Below are positions 17,163-28,232 of a stretch of DNA of 64,000 nt, one piece after another. A model generated the notes under the pieces. The model saw only the letters and a list, made by a program, of their open reading frames with translations. It searched no databases and had not been told where the DNA came from. The stretch comes from Pseudomonadota bacterium (lineage in GTDB: Bacteria; Pseudomonadota; Alphaproteobacteria; Rhizobiales; Rhizobiaceae), in NCBI GenBank assembly GCA_023399465.1, contig JAEWPB010000137.1:25944-89943 (forward strand), given 5' to 3'. Positions within the stretch are counted from its first letter, which is position 1, and the number at the start of each line of letters is the position of its first letter. A program made the position numbers and the translations under genes.

Positions 17163-18665
17163 CTACCTGCGTCCACCACCACCACGACCGCCGCCGCCAC
17201 CGCGACCACCGCCGCCGCCGACATGCCGCACCGTCCGGTGGCCACCATGCATCTGCCGTCCGCCACCGCCCCGGCCCGCGCTTGCCGGCGGACGCCGCTG
17301 TTGTCCGCCACCCATGGCCTTGGCGCCGCGCTGCGACTGGAGCTGCGTCTTCTTCTTACCGGTGCGCGGGTCGCCTAGCGCCGACGGCTTCTTCGGGCGG
17401 TTATCGGCCTTGGCAGCCGGGCGGGCCTTGCCGGCAGGGCGCTCGACCTTGCCCGACTTTCGGGCGTCGGCTACGTCCCGACGTTCGGGCGTCTTGCGCT
17501 GGGCTGCGGGAGTTCGTTCGCCCGGCCTGTTCTGCGCTGTCCTTCCAGCGGCCGCCTCGCGGCGATCCTTCTCGATCTTGCTGGCGCGCACATCCTTGAC
17601 GTCGATCTTGCCCGGCCGTTCATGTCCCGCGGTCGTGCGCTTGCTGCGCAGGTCGGCCGACTTGTTCTTCAGACTGTTGCGGTCATTCGCCTTGATGTCG
17701 TTGCGCAGCTTGTTGCGATCGATGTTTGCGAACTGGTTGCGGTCGAAATCGATCTTGCTGCGATCGACATTCTTCCAGTCGACATCCTTGAGATTGTTGA
17801 ACTTGCCGTTGAAGTCGCGATCGTTGAAGCAATTCTTGCAATTGATGTCGACATCGTCGTTCCAGTCACCGCCCCAGACGCCCCAGTCGTTCCAGTCGAC
17901 GGTCGCGGCCCAGATCGTGCCGGTGATCGCTGCCGCCCAATAGGGCGCGCTCGGATACCAGTAACTCGGATAAGGATCGGAATAGTAGCGGATTGGCTCC
18001 GGCGGATAGCCGGGGTCATAGAGCATCTGCGGCTCGTAGCGCGGCACGTACACCGTTTCGCTGCTGACCGGCTGGATCACGACATTGCCGTCTTCCTCCG
18101 AGACCTTCATTTTATCGTCGGTCTTGATGATGCCGTCGGCGACGGCCTTGTCGCGCAGTTGCTGGATGGCGACCAGCACATCCTTCTGCTGGTTGGCGAG
18201 AGCGTCGCCCAGTTGCTGGGTCCATTCGAGATCGTCGCTCATCATCTTGACGATCTGCGGATAGTTCAGCAGCGACACGACGCTGCCGTCCCAGGTATCC
18301 TTGGGCTTCAGTTTCTTGTCCTTCTTCACGTTTTCGAGGTAGCGCTCGGCTTCGACGATCTGGAGCGGATAGAGGGACGCCGAGGTGATGAGGGCGACGA
18401 GCTCGTCCGGATAGAGCGCGATGCGCGCCACCAGCACTTCCAGTTCGTCTTCGGTGAGCGGCTCCGGTGCGGCGGCTTCATCGGGTGCCGGTGCCGTCGC
18501 CACTGGCGTCGCCGCAGGTGGGGGTGCCGGCGCCGGCGTCGGCACGGGAACGGGCGTGTTGGCTTCCGGTTCCTGGGCCAGTGCGTAATTCGCCATGGGG
18601 GTCATCAGCAGGGAGGCGAGGAAGGCGAAGCCGGCATAGCGTCGCCAGATCGTGGCAGGCATCAT
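17163..18665 (-). CDS. DUF3300 secreted protein with a low-complexity basic C-terminus
   Basis: A 500-residue exported protein. A signal peptide (FAFLASLLMTPMANYALAQ) is followed by a Pro/Ala-rich linker and the DUF3300 domain (residues about 70-260: LVARIALYPDELVALITSASLYPLQIVEAERYL in two parts, NYPQIVKMMSDDLEWTQQLGDAL). It then has a Tyr/Pro/Trp-rich stretch (YDPGYPP, YPSYWYPSAPYW), Asn/Asp-rich repeats of the form D-x-N-x-F-N-N, and a 200-residue Arg/Lys-rich tail ending in Gly-Gly-Arg repeats. The function of DUF3300 is unknown. The very basic tail could bind nucleic acid, LPS or other anionic envelope polymers (inference). It is the first gene of the DUF3300-DUF2950 operon. Confidence 0.85.
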   Translation of the reverse strand: MMPATIWRRYAGFAFLASLLMTPMANYALAQEPEANTPVPVPTPAPAPPPAATPVATAPAPDEAAAPEPLTEDELEVLVARIALYPDELVALITSASLYPLQIVEAERYLENVKKDKKLKPKDTWDGSVVSLLNYPQIVKMMSDDLEWTQQLGDALANQQKDVLVAIQQLRDKAVADGIIKTDDKMKVSEEDGNVVIQPVSSETVYVPRYEPQMLYDPGYPPEPIRYYSDPYPSYWYPSAPYWAAAITGTIWAATVDWNDWGVWGGDWNDDVDINCKNCFNDRDFNGKFNNLKDVDWKNVDRSKIDFDRNQFANIDRNKLRNDIKANDRNSLKNKSADLRSKRTTAGHERPGKIDVKDVRASKIEKDRREAAAGRTAQNRPGERTPAAQRKTPERRDVADARKSGKVERPAGKARPAAKADNRPKKPSALGDPRTGKKKTQLQSQRGAKAMGGGQQRRPPASAGRGGGGRQMHGGHRTVRHVGGGGGRGGGGGRGGGGRR

Positions 18666-18964
18666 CGTTGTTCTCCCTTGTTATGCCAGATCGCAACGCC
18701 GTGCACTGATCGGCCGGCATCCGAACCGGAATTGCGGCATCGGGAAAGAAGCAATGCATGTGACCAACTGCGGGAACACGGGCAGTGTCCGCGCGCGCAA
18801 ATCGACGATTCGCGCGCAGGCTGCGGCAAGGACCTCCAGTGCGCCGCCGATTTATTTTAGCACGACCTTATTTGAAGGCATCTCAAAAATTGAGAGCGAA
18901 GCAAATGCAATCAGGCGGCAGGCCACACCCCGGGGCGCGCAAAATCCGAGCTACGATGAACTCT

Positions 18965-20707
18965 TCAATAGCCGCGCGCCGCGCCGGCAGCGATCCGACT
19001 GTCGGCGGCGCCATTCAGCCGCGCGCCACCGCCTTCGCGGATTTCCCCAAGGCTTTCACCGCCGATCAGGATACCGGTAGCCTGGCCCCAGATCGTCCAG
19101 TTTTCGTCGATCGTGATATCGTGGCCCATGCCCGCCAGCAGCCGCAACGTATCGGGCGAGATCGCATAGGGCTCCATGAACACCTTGTCGGGCAGCCACT
19201 GGTGGTGGATACGCGGCGCATCGACCGCTTCCTGGATGTTCATGCCGTGATCGATGACATTGAGGATCGCTTCGAGGGTGATGGTGATGATGCGCGCGCC
19301 ACCCGGGCTGCCGATGACCATGAACGGCTTGCCGTCCCTGGCGATGATGGTCGGGCTCATAGACGAGAGCGGCGTCTTGCCCGGCGCGATCGCATTGGCT
19401 TCGCCCTGCACCAGCCCGTAGAGATTGGCAGCCCCCGGCTTGGCGGTGAAATCGTCCATCTCGTTGTTGAGCAGGATGCCTGTTCCCGGCGCCACCACGC
19501 CGCTGCCGAACGATCCGTTCAGCGTGTAGGTGACAGCCACGGCGTTGCCGTCCTTGTCGACGATCGAGTAATGCGTCGTCTCGGTGCTTTCGGCAAATCC
19601 TTTCGGCATCAGTTGCTGCGAAACCCCGGCGCGGAACGGCTGGATCCGCCCGCGGATGTCCTGGGCATAGGCCTTGTCGAGCAGCTTGCTCACCGGATTG
19701 TCGACGAAATCGGGATCGCCGAGCGCGGTATTCCGGTCGACATAGGCATGACGCATCGCCTCGATCATGACATGCACCGTATCCGCGGAGCGATAGCCGA
19801 GATAGGAGAGCGGATAGCCCTCCAGCACGTTGAGGATTTCGCAGATGATCACGCCGCCGGAAGACGGCGGAGGCGAAGAAATGATGTCGTATCCCCGGTA
19901 GTTGCACTGGACCGTCTCGAGTTCTCGAACGGAATATTTCTCGAAATCCTTCGTCGAGAGGATGCCGCCATTTGCGGCGCTGGCCGCGACGATCCGATCC
20001 GCGATCTCTCCCTTGTAGAAGGCATCCGGCCCCCCGTCGGAAATCCGTTTCAGCGACGCAGCCAGATCGGGCTGCCGCAGCGTTTCGCCTGCGCCATAGG
20101 CTTCGCCACCCGGCTTGAGGAAAACTGCGGCCGCAGCCGGATCCTTCGACAGCTTCTTCACACCATTGGCAAAAGTCTCGTGATCGCCCGGAACCAGCAC
20201 GAACCCCTCGCCCGCCAGGCGGATCGCTGGTGCCATCAGGTCCGCGCGCTCCATCGTGCCATAGCGCACCCGCGCCTCCTCGAAGCCCATGACCGGGCCG
20301 GGCACGCCGACGGCGAGGTATCCGTCGGTGCTCAGCCCCTTGACGATATCGCCCTTGTCGTCGAGATACATCGTCCGGGTCGCAGCGAGCGGTGCGCGCT
20401 CGCGAAAATCGAGGAATGTCGTCTTGCCGTCCTTGAAGCGGATGGTCATGAAACCGCCACCGCCGATATTGCCGGCAACCGGATAGACAACAGCCAGCGC
20501 ATAGCCGACGGCGACCGCCGCATCGATCGCGTTACCGCCCCGCTTCAGGATGTCGACCCCGACATCGGACGCGAGGTGCTGGGCGCTGACCACCATGCCG
20601 TTTTCCGCCTTCACCGGTTCGGGCGATGCCGCAAGGCCGGCTCCCGGGTAAAGCCCGAGGGCGATTATGACGGTGAAGCAGAGTATACGGCTCAGGGGGC
20701 GGCGCAT
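18965..20707 (-). CDS. ggt: Gamma-glutamyltransferase
   Basis: A 580-residue periplasmic Ntn-hydrolase. The start at 20707 is set by GGAGG 7 nt upstream. A signal peptide (ILCFTVIIALGLYPGAGLA) precedes the large-subunit features (VSAQHLASDVGVDILKRGGNAIDAA). Autoprocessing should cut before the catalytic Thr in ETTHYSIVDKDGNAVAVTYTLN, giving large and small subunits; the oxyanion/Ser region PLSSMSPTI and the GSPGGARI loop are intact. It breaks down glutathione and other gamma-glutamyl compounds outside the cytoplasm. No operon partner is obvious; the alpha/beta hydrolase gene upstream ends 144 bp away. Confidence 0.9.
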   Translation of the reverse strand: MRRPLSRILCFTVIIALGLYPGAGLAASPEPVKAENGMVVSAQHLASDVGVDILKRGGNAIDAAVAVGYALAVVYPVAGNIGGGGFMTIRFKDGKTTFLDFRERAPLAATRTMYLDDKGDIVKGLSTDGYLAVGVPGPVMGFEEARVRYGTMERADLMAPAIRLAGEGFVLVPGDHETFANGVKKLSKDPAAAAVFLKPGGEAYGAGETLRQPDLAASLKRISDGGPDAFYKGEIADRIVAASAANGGILSTKDFEKYSVRELETVQCNYRGYDIISSPPPSSGGVIICEILNVLEGYPLSYLGYRSADTVHVMIEAMRHAYVDRNTALGDPDFVDNPVSKLLDKAYAQDIRGRIQPFRAGVSQQLMPKGFAESTETTHYSIVDKDGNAVAVTYTLNGSFGSGVVAPGTGILLNNEMDDFTAKPGAANLYGLVQGEANAIAPGKTPLSSMSPTIIARDGKPFMVIGSPGGARIITITLEAILNVIDHGMNIQEAVDAPRIHHQWLPDKVFMEPYAISPDTLRLLAGMGHDITIDENWTIWGQATGILIGGESLGEIREGGGARLNGAADSRIAAGAARGY

Positions 20708-20851
20708 GCGAAGTCCTCCGAAGTACATCTTTTCAGGAAAACACGCTCCGGTTGCCGCGTCGAGTCACAATTGCCACCCGCTCTTCATGCTGGCGGCGAG
20801 GTTCGCTGGAAGAAAAGCGTTCACGCCGGACCCCGGCACATCAGGCAGCGT

Positions 20852-21544
20852 TCACCCCGTCCCCCTTGCCGCCTCCTCGATCAGCGCCGCAACCTCCTTG
20901 GCGTGCGAGCCGAGCGAGGCGTGGCTCGCTTCGAGCGTCAGGATCTTTCGTGCCTTCATCCGCTCGGCCATCCATCGCTCGGTCTCCGGCGGGATCATGT
21001 GGTCCTTCGTGGACACCTGGTACCAGCTCGGCTTGGTCCGCCAGGCAGGCGGCCCGGACTTGTCGTCGAAACAGCGTATGGAGATCGGCTTCTGCCCGAC
21101 CGCCATCACCAGCGCTTCCGCCTCTCCGAGATCGCGGCCGAAGTGCTCGCGATAGCTCTCCTGCGCAAGCCAGAGGAAGCCGTAATTGTCGGGCATAATA
21201 GCTGCTGCACCCGGCGGCTGTTCGCGGCGGGCGAGAATGGTGGACAGGCTCTCGCCCTCGTCGGGGGCGAAGGCGGCGACAAAGACCAGGCCGGCGACAT
21301 TGCGCTGATGCCCGACACCGGTGATGACGGCGCCGCCGTAGGAATGGCCGACCAGCAGCGTGGGGCCGTTCTGCGCGGCGACGAGCCGAGAGGTACGGTC
21401 GATGTCGTCCGCAAGCGAGGTCAGCGGGTTCTGGACGGCGGCGAGGTTGAAGCCCTTCGAATGCAGCGTCGGGATGACATGGCGCCAGTGGGAGGCATCG
21501 GCCCAGGCACCGTGGACCAGAACGATATTCCTGACCAACGACAT
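20852..21544 (-). CDS. Alpha/beta hydrolase (esterase-like)
   Basis: A 230-residue alpha/beta hydrolase of the EstC/methyl-ketone-synthase-like small group. It has IVLVHGAWADASHW with the oxyanion HGA-W near the N-terminus, the nucleophile elbow LVGHSYGGAVITG, an acid-side loop and a C-terminal EASHASLGSHAKEV, where the final His is expected. Start at 21544 was preferred because GGAG lies 8 nt upstream; a TTG six bases further upstream is possible. Cytosolic, no signal peptide. The substrate is not readable. It stands alone between ggt and the Cu ATPase. Confidence 0.8.
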   Translation of the reverse strand: MSLVRNIVLVHGAWADASHWRHVIPTLHSKGFNLAAVQNPLTSLADDIDRTSRLVAAQNGPTLLVGHSYGGAVITGVGHQRNVAGLVFVAAFAPDEGESLSTILARREQPPGAAAIMPDNYGFLWLAQESYREHFGRDLGEAEALVMAVGQKPISIRCFDDKSGPPAWRTKPSWYQVSTKDHMIPPETERWMAERMKARKILTLEASHASLGSHAKEVAALIEEAARGTG

Positions 21545-21707
21545 CGCCAAATCTCCTTCTACGATGCCCCCGGAATTCCGGCCGCCGAGCCATCGTCAGT
21601 CTACTCCCGAAACCAATGAGCCGCCATAACAGAGGCCGCGGACGGCAGAGGCAAAGCCCAATCCGGATCCGATTGCCCAAAATGGAGAAAAATGGCCAGC
21701 GACAGGG

Positions 21708-24104
<2,397 letters not shown>

Positions 24105-24246
24105 GAGGCACATCTCCTGTGCTTTTCAGTGCTTCCCCACTCGCCTCGCCCCCGTTCCCCCACAAACAGCGATCCAGAGCGATATAGCGCCCGTCTCCCC
24201 GCTTCAAAGGCTGGCGGATCGCTTCCTCTCTTCCGTTCACCTGCCC

Positions 24247-25617
24247 TCAGGCAGATGTTGCAGCAAGGCTGATCTTTACCGCCAGACCGCCATCGGTGCC
24301 GTTCGAAAATTCCAGCTTCCCTTTCAGCCGCCGCATCGCCATCTGCACGATCGCAAGACCCAGCCCGCTGCCCGATGCAACGCCCTGCGAACCGCGATAG
24401 AACCGCTCGGTAACGCGACCGAACTCCTCCGGGTCGAGCCCGGCTCCCCGGTCGCGGACCACGATTCCGATAGTCCGGCCTTCGTCGGTCAGGCGACAAT
24501 AGACCATGGCTCCTTCAGGAGAATGCTGGACCGCGTTTTCCAGCACATTGCGCAGTGCCAGCCGTAACAGCGCGCGGTCGGTGACGACCGCCGGCAACCG
24601 GCCGGCATTGTCGATCTCGATACGCACATCCTTCGCCGCCGCGAGCCCTGCCAGCTCGGAAGCGAGATCCTCGAGAAGAACGCCAAGGTCCGCCTGCTCC
24701 AGAACGTCCGCGCTGTTGGAGGAATCGACGATAGCCATGTCGATCAGTTGCCGCACCATGCGGCTGGTACGGTCCACGCTGGTGAGGATGTGGCCGAGCG
24801 CCTGGCGTTGCGCCTCGCGGTCCTCGCTGCGAATAGCGATCTGCGCCTGGGTCCGCAGGCCAGCAAGTGGCGTCTTCAGTTCGTGCGCCGCGTAGGCCGT
24901 GAAATTCCGTTCGCGCTCGCGCGCCTCGCCGACGCGCCGGAACAGCTTGTTGAGCGCGGCAATCACCGGCCGGATCTCGCGGGGCGCCGGTGCCTCTTCG
25001 AGCGGATGCAGATCTGTCGCACCACGGGCGGAAAGGCTGGCTGCGATCCGGTTGAACGGCGCAAGCCCGCGTTCGACACTCAGCCAGATCAGTGCGGCAA
25101 GGAGCGGCAGGATGACGAGCGCCGGCAGCAGCAGGCCCTTGACCACGTCGCTGACCAGCCTGTCGCGGATCTCCAGGCTGTCGCCGACGAGCACGCGTAC
25201 CCCGCGCTCGGGATTGACCACGGCATAGACCCGCCAGCGCTCGCCATTGATATCGGTATCGGCGAACCCGGTCTCATGCCCGGAAAGGGAGGTTGTCGGC
25301 GCGCTTTCCGAACGGCTGACAAGGGCGCCTTGCAGCGACCAGATCTGGCAGGAAAGCTGGCGGCTGTAGGCATCGCCCGCCGTCTCGAATTCGCCTTCGG
25401 AACCTTTTCTGGTCGCAGCGTCGATCGCCGCCTCGACATCGATGTGGTGATCGGTGACCAGCGAACTGACCATGCGCGCAGCTTCCATCAGCCGCGCGTC
25501 GAGCACGTGTTCCACCTCCGCCTGCGTGCTCTGGTAAATCCAGACGACGGCAAACAGCCACACTGCACCGGTCGTCGCCAGCAGGATCGCGAAAAGCCGC
25601 AGCCGGATCGAGTTCAT
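24247..25617 (-). CDS. Sensor histidine kinase (QseC/PmrB/TctE-like)
   Basis: A 456-residue membrane sensor. TM1 is at residues about 7-29, then comes a roughly 130-residue periplasmic sensor domain and TM2 (LLLPALVILPLLAALIWLSV). The HisKA box has the phospho-His in YAAHELKTPLAG, and the ATPase has an N-box, DRGAGLDPEEFGRV and SGSGLGLAIVQM. The start overlaps the response-regulator stop by 4 bp (ATGA at 25614-25617), which fixes it; the frame is open upstream inside the regulator gene but that is an artefact. It phosphorylates the regulator encoded just before it. The position next to a copper ATPase and a periplasmic thiol-redox operon suggests it senses metal or envelope redox stress (inference). 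Confidence 0.85.
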   Translation of the reverse strand: MNSIRLRLFAILLATTGAVWLFAVVWIYQSTQAEVEHVLDARLMEAARMVSSLVTDHHIDVEAAIDAATRKGSEGEFETAGDAYSRQLSCQIWSLQGALVSRSESAPTTSLSGHETGFADTDINGERWRVYAVVNPERGVRVLVGDSLEIRDRLVSDVVKGLLLPALVILPLLAALIWLSVERGLAPFNRIAASLSARGATDLHPLEEAPAPREIRPVIAALNKLFRRVGEARERERNFTAYAAHELKTPLAGLRTQAQIAIRSEDREAQRQALGHILTSVDRTSRMVRQLIDMAIVDSSNSADVLEQADLGVLLEDLASELAGLAAAKDVRIEIDNAGRLPAVVTDRALLRLALRNVLENAVQHSPEGAMVYCRLTDEGRTIGIVVRDRGAGLDPEEFGRVTERFYRGSQGVASGSGLGLAIVQMAMRRLKGKLEFSNGTDGGLAVKISLAATSA

Positions 25618-26279
25618 GATATCGCCTTCAACCGGTAGCCGACCCCGCGCACCGTCTCGATGAACTCCGGCCCGAGCTTGGCGCGGACCTTGTGCACATG
25701 CACTTCGACCGTGTTGCTTTCGACATCCTCCTGCCAGCCATAGAGTCTCTGCTCGAGCGCCGACTTCGACTGGATCGCCCCGGGATGCTCCATCAGGGCG
25801 TGCAGCACGGTGAACTCCCGCCGCGAGATTCCGATCTCCTCGCCATCGCGCTCGACGCTCATGCGCGCCGGGTCGAGCGTCACCCCGTTCCACTGCAGCC
25901 GGCTTTCCGCCCGCCCCTGAGCCCGCCGGACGATCGCGCGAAGACGCGCCGCAACCTCGTCGAGATCGAAGGGTTTGCCGAGATAGTCGTCGGCCCCGGC
26001 ATCCAGTCCTTCAACGCGATCGGCGACGGTATCCTTGGCGGTCAGCAGCAGAACCGGCGTGCGGTCACCGGCCCGCCTGAGCTTTTCGACGACGTCGAGA
26101 CCGGACCCATCCGGCAGCATCAGGTCGAGCACGATGGCATCGAAAACGTTGGTGCTCGCGGCCTCGACGGCATCGGCGGCCGTCGACACGGTATCGGCCG
26201 TGAAGCCCAGCATCTGCAGCCCGACCTTGAGGCCATCCAGCAGCACCGCATCATCTTCCACCACCAGAATACGCATCAC
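25614..26279 (-). CDS. OmpR-family response regulator
   Basis: A 221-residue two-domain regulator: receiver with the phospho-acceptor Asp at about residue 51 (DAIVLDLMLPDGSGLDV), Thr/Lys switch residues (LLLTAKDT), and a C-terminal OmpR winged helix (ISRREFTVLHALMEHPG, VEVHVHKVRAKLGPEFIETVRGVGYRL). It is the first gene of regulator-kinase-copA. A 27-bp palindrome with two CTTAAG half-sites lies 39 bp upstream of its start and is its probable binding site, shared with the divergent dsb operon. Confidence 0.88.
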   Translation of the reverse strand: MMRILVVEDDAVLLDGLKVGLQMLGFTADTVSTAADAVEAASTNVFDAIVLDLMLPDGSGLDVVEKLRRAGDRTPVLLLTAKDTVADRVEGLDAGADDYLGKPFDLDEVAARLRAIVRRAQGRAESRLQWNGVTLDPARMSVERDGEEIGISRREFTVLHALMEHPGAIQSKSALEQRLYGWQEDVESNTVEVHVHKVRAKLGPEFIETVRGVGYRLKAIS

Positions 26280-26317
26280 ACCTCCGTGAACCGGTTCGCT
26301 CTTTCATCCCTGACCCC

Positions 26318-26344
26318 GCGAGCTTAAGGCTACCTTAAGCTCGC
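26318..26344. promoter_or_regulatory. 27-bp perfect palindrome with a PmrA/OmpR-like box
   Basis: Twelve-base arms (26318-26329 and 26333-26344) flank CTA. The core reads CTTAAG (26323-26328), five bases, CTTAAG (26334-26339), an 11-bp repeat period typical of OmpR-family sites such as the PmrA box. It sits between the divergent regulator-kinase-copA and dsbD operons and could control both. Confidence 0.65.
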
Positions 26345-26396
26345 CGGGAGATCGCTCACTCGTTCAAAAGGATGTCCAACGTAAGAAGGACGCAGC

Positions 26397-28232
26397 ATGC
26401 GGCATTTCAAATTTGCGTTAGCGCTTGTGTTTTCATTGCTGAGCGCAAACGTCTCGGCGGCGGTGCAAGCCCTTCCGCTACCGATGGACCAGGCCTTTCG
26501 CCTGACCGTGTCCCGCAATGGCGACGGCGGGCTTTCGCTCACCTGGGCGATAGAGAAAGGATACTATCTCTATCGCGATCAACTGGCGGCAAAAGCCGCC
26601 GGCAGCGCCGTCCCGCTTGAGACGCCCGCCGGAACCCTCAAGGACGATCCGGGTTTCGGGCGAACCGAGGTCTACTATGACAGCGTGATAGCGACTGCGA
26701 ACATTGACGCGCCAACCCTGACCCTGACCTATCAGGGGTGCCAGGAAGACGGGCTCTGCTATCCGCCGACGACGCGAACGATCGACACCCGCACACTTGC
26801 CGTCGAGGGCGGAGCACTGCCGGGGGGCTTTTCACTCCCGGCGCAGTCCAGCTGGCAGCAAGGCAAGATCGACGAGCCGGACGCGGCGATATCCTCGCCC
26901 GAAGCGCCGGGTTTTGTCGTCGCTCCCGACGCCGCGTCGGGGATGGTCGGCAGCCTCGTCGAGCGCGGCGGCATTTCCCTGCTCGTCGCGGCCTTTCTCG
27001 GTCTCGGGATCCTGCTCGCCTTCACCCCTTGCGTTTTCCCGATGTATCCGATCGTGATCGCGATGCTGACCCGCACCGGTGGCCAGACCACGGCCCGACG
27101 CGGCTTTGCCCTTTCCACCGTCTATGTCCTGGCGCTTGCCGCGACGTTCAGCCTGCTTGGCATCGTCGCCGCCTGGTCCGGACAAAACCTGCAGTCGCCG
27201 CTTGCCATCGGCGCCCTGGCCACGCTCTTCCTCGCCCTCGGCCTCTCAAGCTTCGGCCTGTTCAATCTGGAGCTGCCCGCAGCACTGACGAACCGTTTCG
27301 GTGGACGGTCCGGTTCGACCCGCACCTCCATCGGCTCGGCGGCAGCACTCGGCTTCACCTCCGCCTTCATCATCGGTCCGTGCGTCACTGCGCCGCTTGC
27401 CGGAGCGCTGCTCTATGTGGCGCAGTCCGGCGACCTGCTCATCGGCGCCTCGGCGCTTTTCGCCCTCGGGCTCGGCAAGGGCATTCCGCTGATCCTGATC
27501 GGTACCTTCGGGGTCGGCGTGTTGCCGCGGGCCGGGGCGTGGATGGAGCAGATGCGTATCGTTTTCGGCTTCCTCTTTCTGGCAACCGCGCTCTGGGTCG
27601 CGGATCCGCTGCTCCCGCCGTCAGCAAGCCTTGCCCTCTGGTCGGCGCTCCTTGTCACCACGGGCGTCTTTGTCGGCGCATTCGACAGCCTCGGTCCAGA
27701 AACCGGCAGTGCCCGCCGGCTGGCGAAATCGGCCGGGCTTCTCATGGCGATCTACGGTGCGGTCCTTGGCGTCGGCGTCGCTGGTGGTGCGACCGATCCC
27801 TTGCGCCCGCTCGCAGTCTTCGGCGGCAAGGCTGAAGCGCAGGCGGCGACCGGGAAGAGCAAGGCGGATTTTGCCAAAATCACCTCTGTGGCCGATCTCG
27901 AGGCTTCATTGCAGGACGCTTCCGGCAATCGCCCAACGCTGGTCTATGTCACCGCCGACTGGTGCGTCACCTGCCGTCAGATCGAACGCCGGGTGCTGCC
28001 CGACGCGGCGGTCGGCAGTGGCCTTGATCGCCTTCAACTGCTGCAGGTCGATCTCACGCAAATGGATGCGGAAAACGGGGCCCTGATGCGCGCGCTGTCG
28101 GTCGCCGGCCCCCCGACGCTGATCTTTTTCGACGCGCAGAAATCAGAAGTCGCCGGGACAAGGCTGGTCGGCGAGGTGACCATCGACAACCTCGTTGCAT
28201 CGGCCGCAACAGCCAGGGCGGCAATCCGATGA
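26397..28232 (+). CDS. dsbD: Thiol:disulfide interchange protein DsbD (ScsB-like)
   Basis: A 611-residue inner-membrane electron shuttle with all three DsbD modules. A signal peptide (1-22) leads into a periplasmic alpha domain with the Cys pair C115/C121 (GCQEDGLC). About eight helices carry the two membrane cysteines (FTPCVFPMYP and IGPCVTAPLAG). A C-terminal thioredoxin domain has the ADWCVTC active site. It moves reducing power from cytoplasmic thioredoxin to the periplasm. It heads a four-gene run (dsbD, Lgt-like/TlpA fusion, L,D-transpeptidase, DsbA-like), and its stop overlaps the next start by 4 bp. Organisation beside copper genes is like the scs (suppressor of copper sensitivity) loci. 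Confidence 0.88.
   Translation: MRHFKFALALVFSLLSANVSAAVQALPLPMDQAFRLTVSRNGDGGLSLTWAIEKGYYLYRDQLAAKAAGSAVPLETPAGTLKDDPGFGRTEVYYDSVIATANIDAPTLTLTYQGCQEDGLCYPPTTRTIDTRTLAVEGGALPGGFSLPAQSSWQQGKIDEPDAAISSPEAPGFVVAPDAASGMVGSLVERGGISLLVAAFLGLGILLAFTPCVFPMYPIVIAMLTRTGGQTTARRGFALSTVYVLALAATFSLLGIVAAWSGQNLQSPLAIGALATLFLALGLSSFGLFNLELPAALTNRFGGRSGSTRTSIGSAAALGFTSAFIIGPCVTAPLAGALLYVAQSGDLLIGASALFALGLGKGIPLILIGTFGVGVLPRAGAWMEQMRIVFGFLFLATALWVADPLLPPSASLALWSALLVTTGVFVGAFDSLGPETGSARRLAKSAGLLMAIYGAVLGVGVAGGATDPLRPLAVFGGKAEAQAATGKSKADFAKITSVADLEASLQDASGNRPTLVYVTADWCVTCRQIERRVLPDAAVGSGLDRLQLLQVDLTQMDAENGALMRALSVAGPPTLIFFDAQKSEVAGTRLVGEVTIDNLVASAATARAAIR

Noticed and set aside
18785..21619. A 944-codon plus-strand open frame across ggt and the alpha/beta hydrolase
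   Set aside because: Opposite strand of two confidently assigned enzymes; no recognisable domain and composition of a shadow frame.
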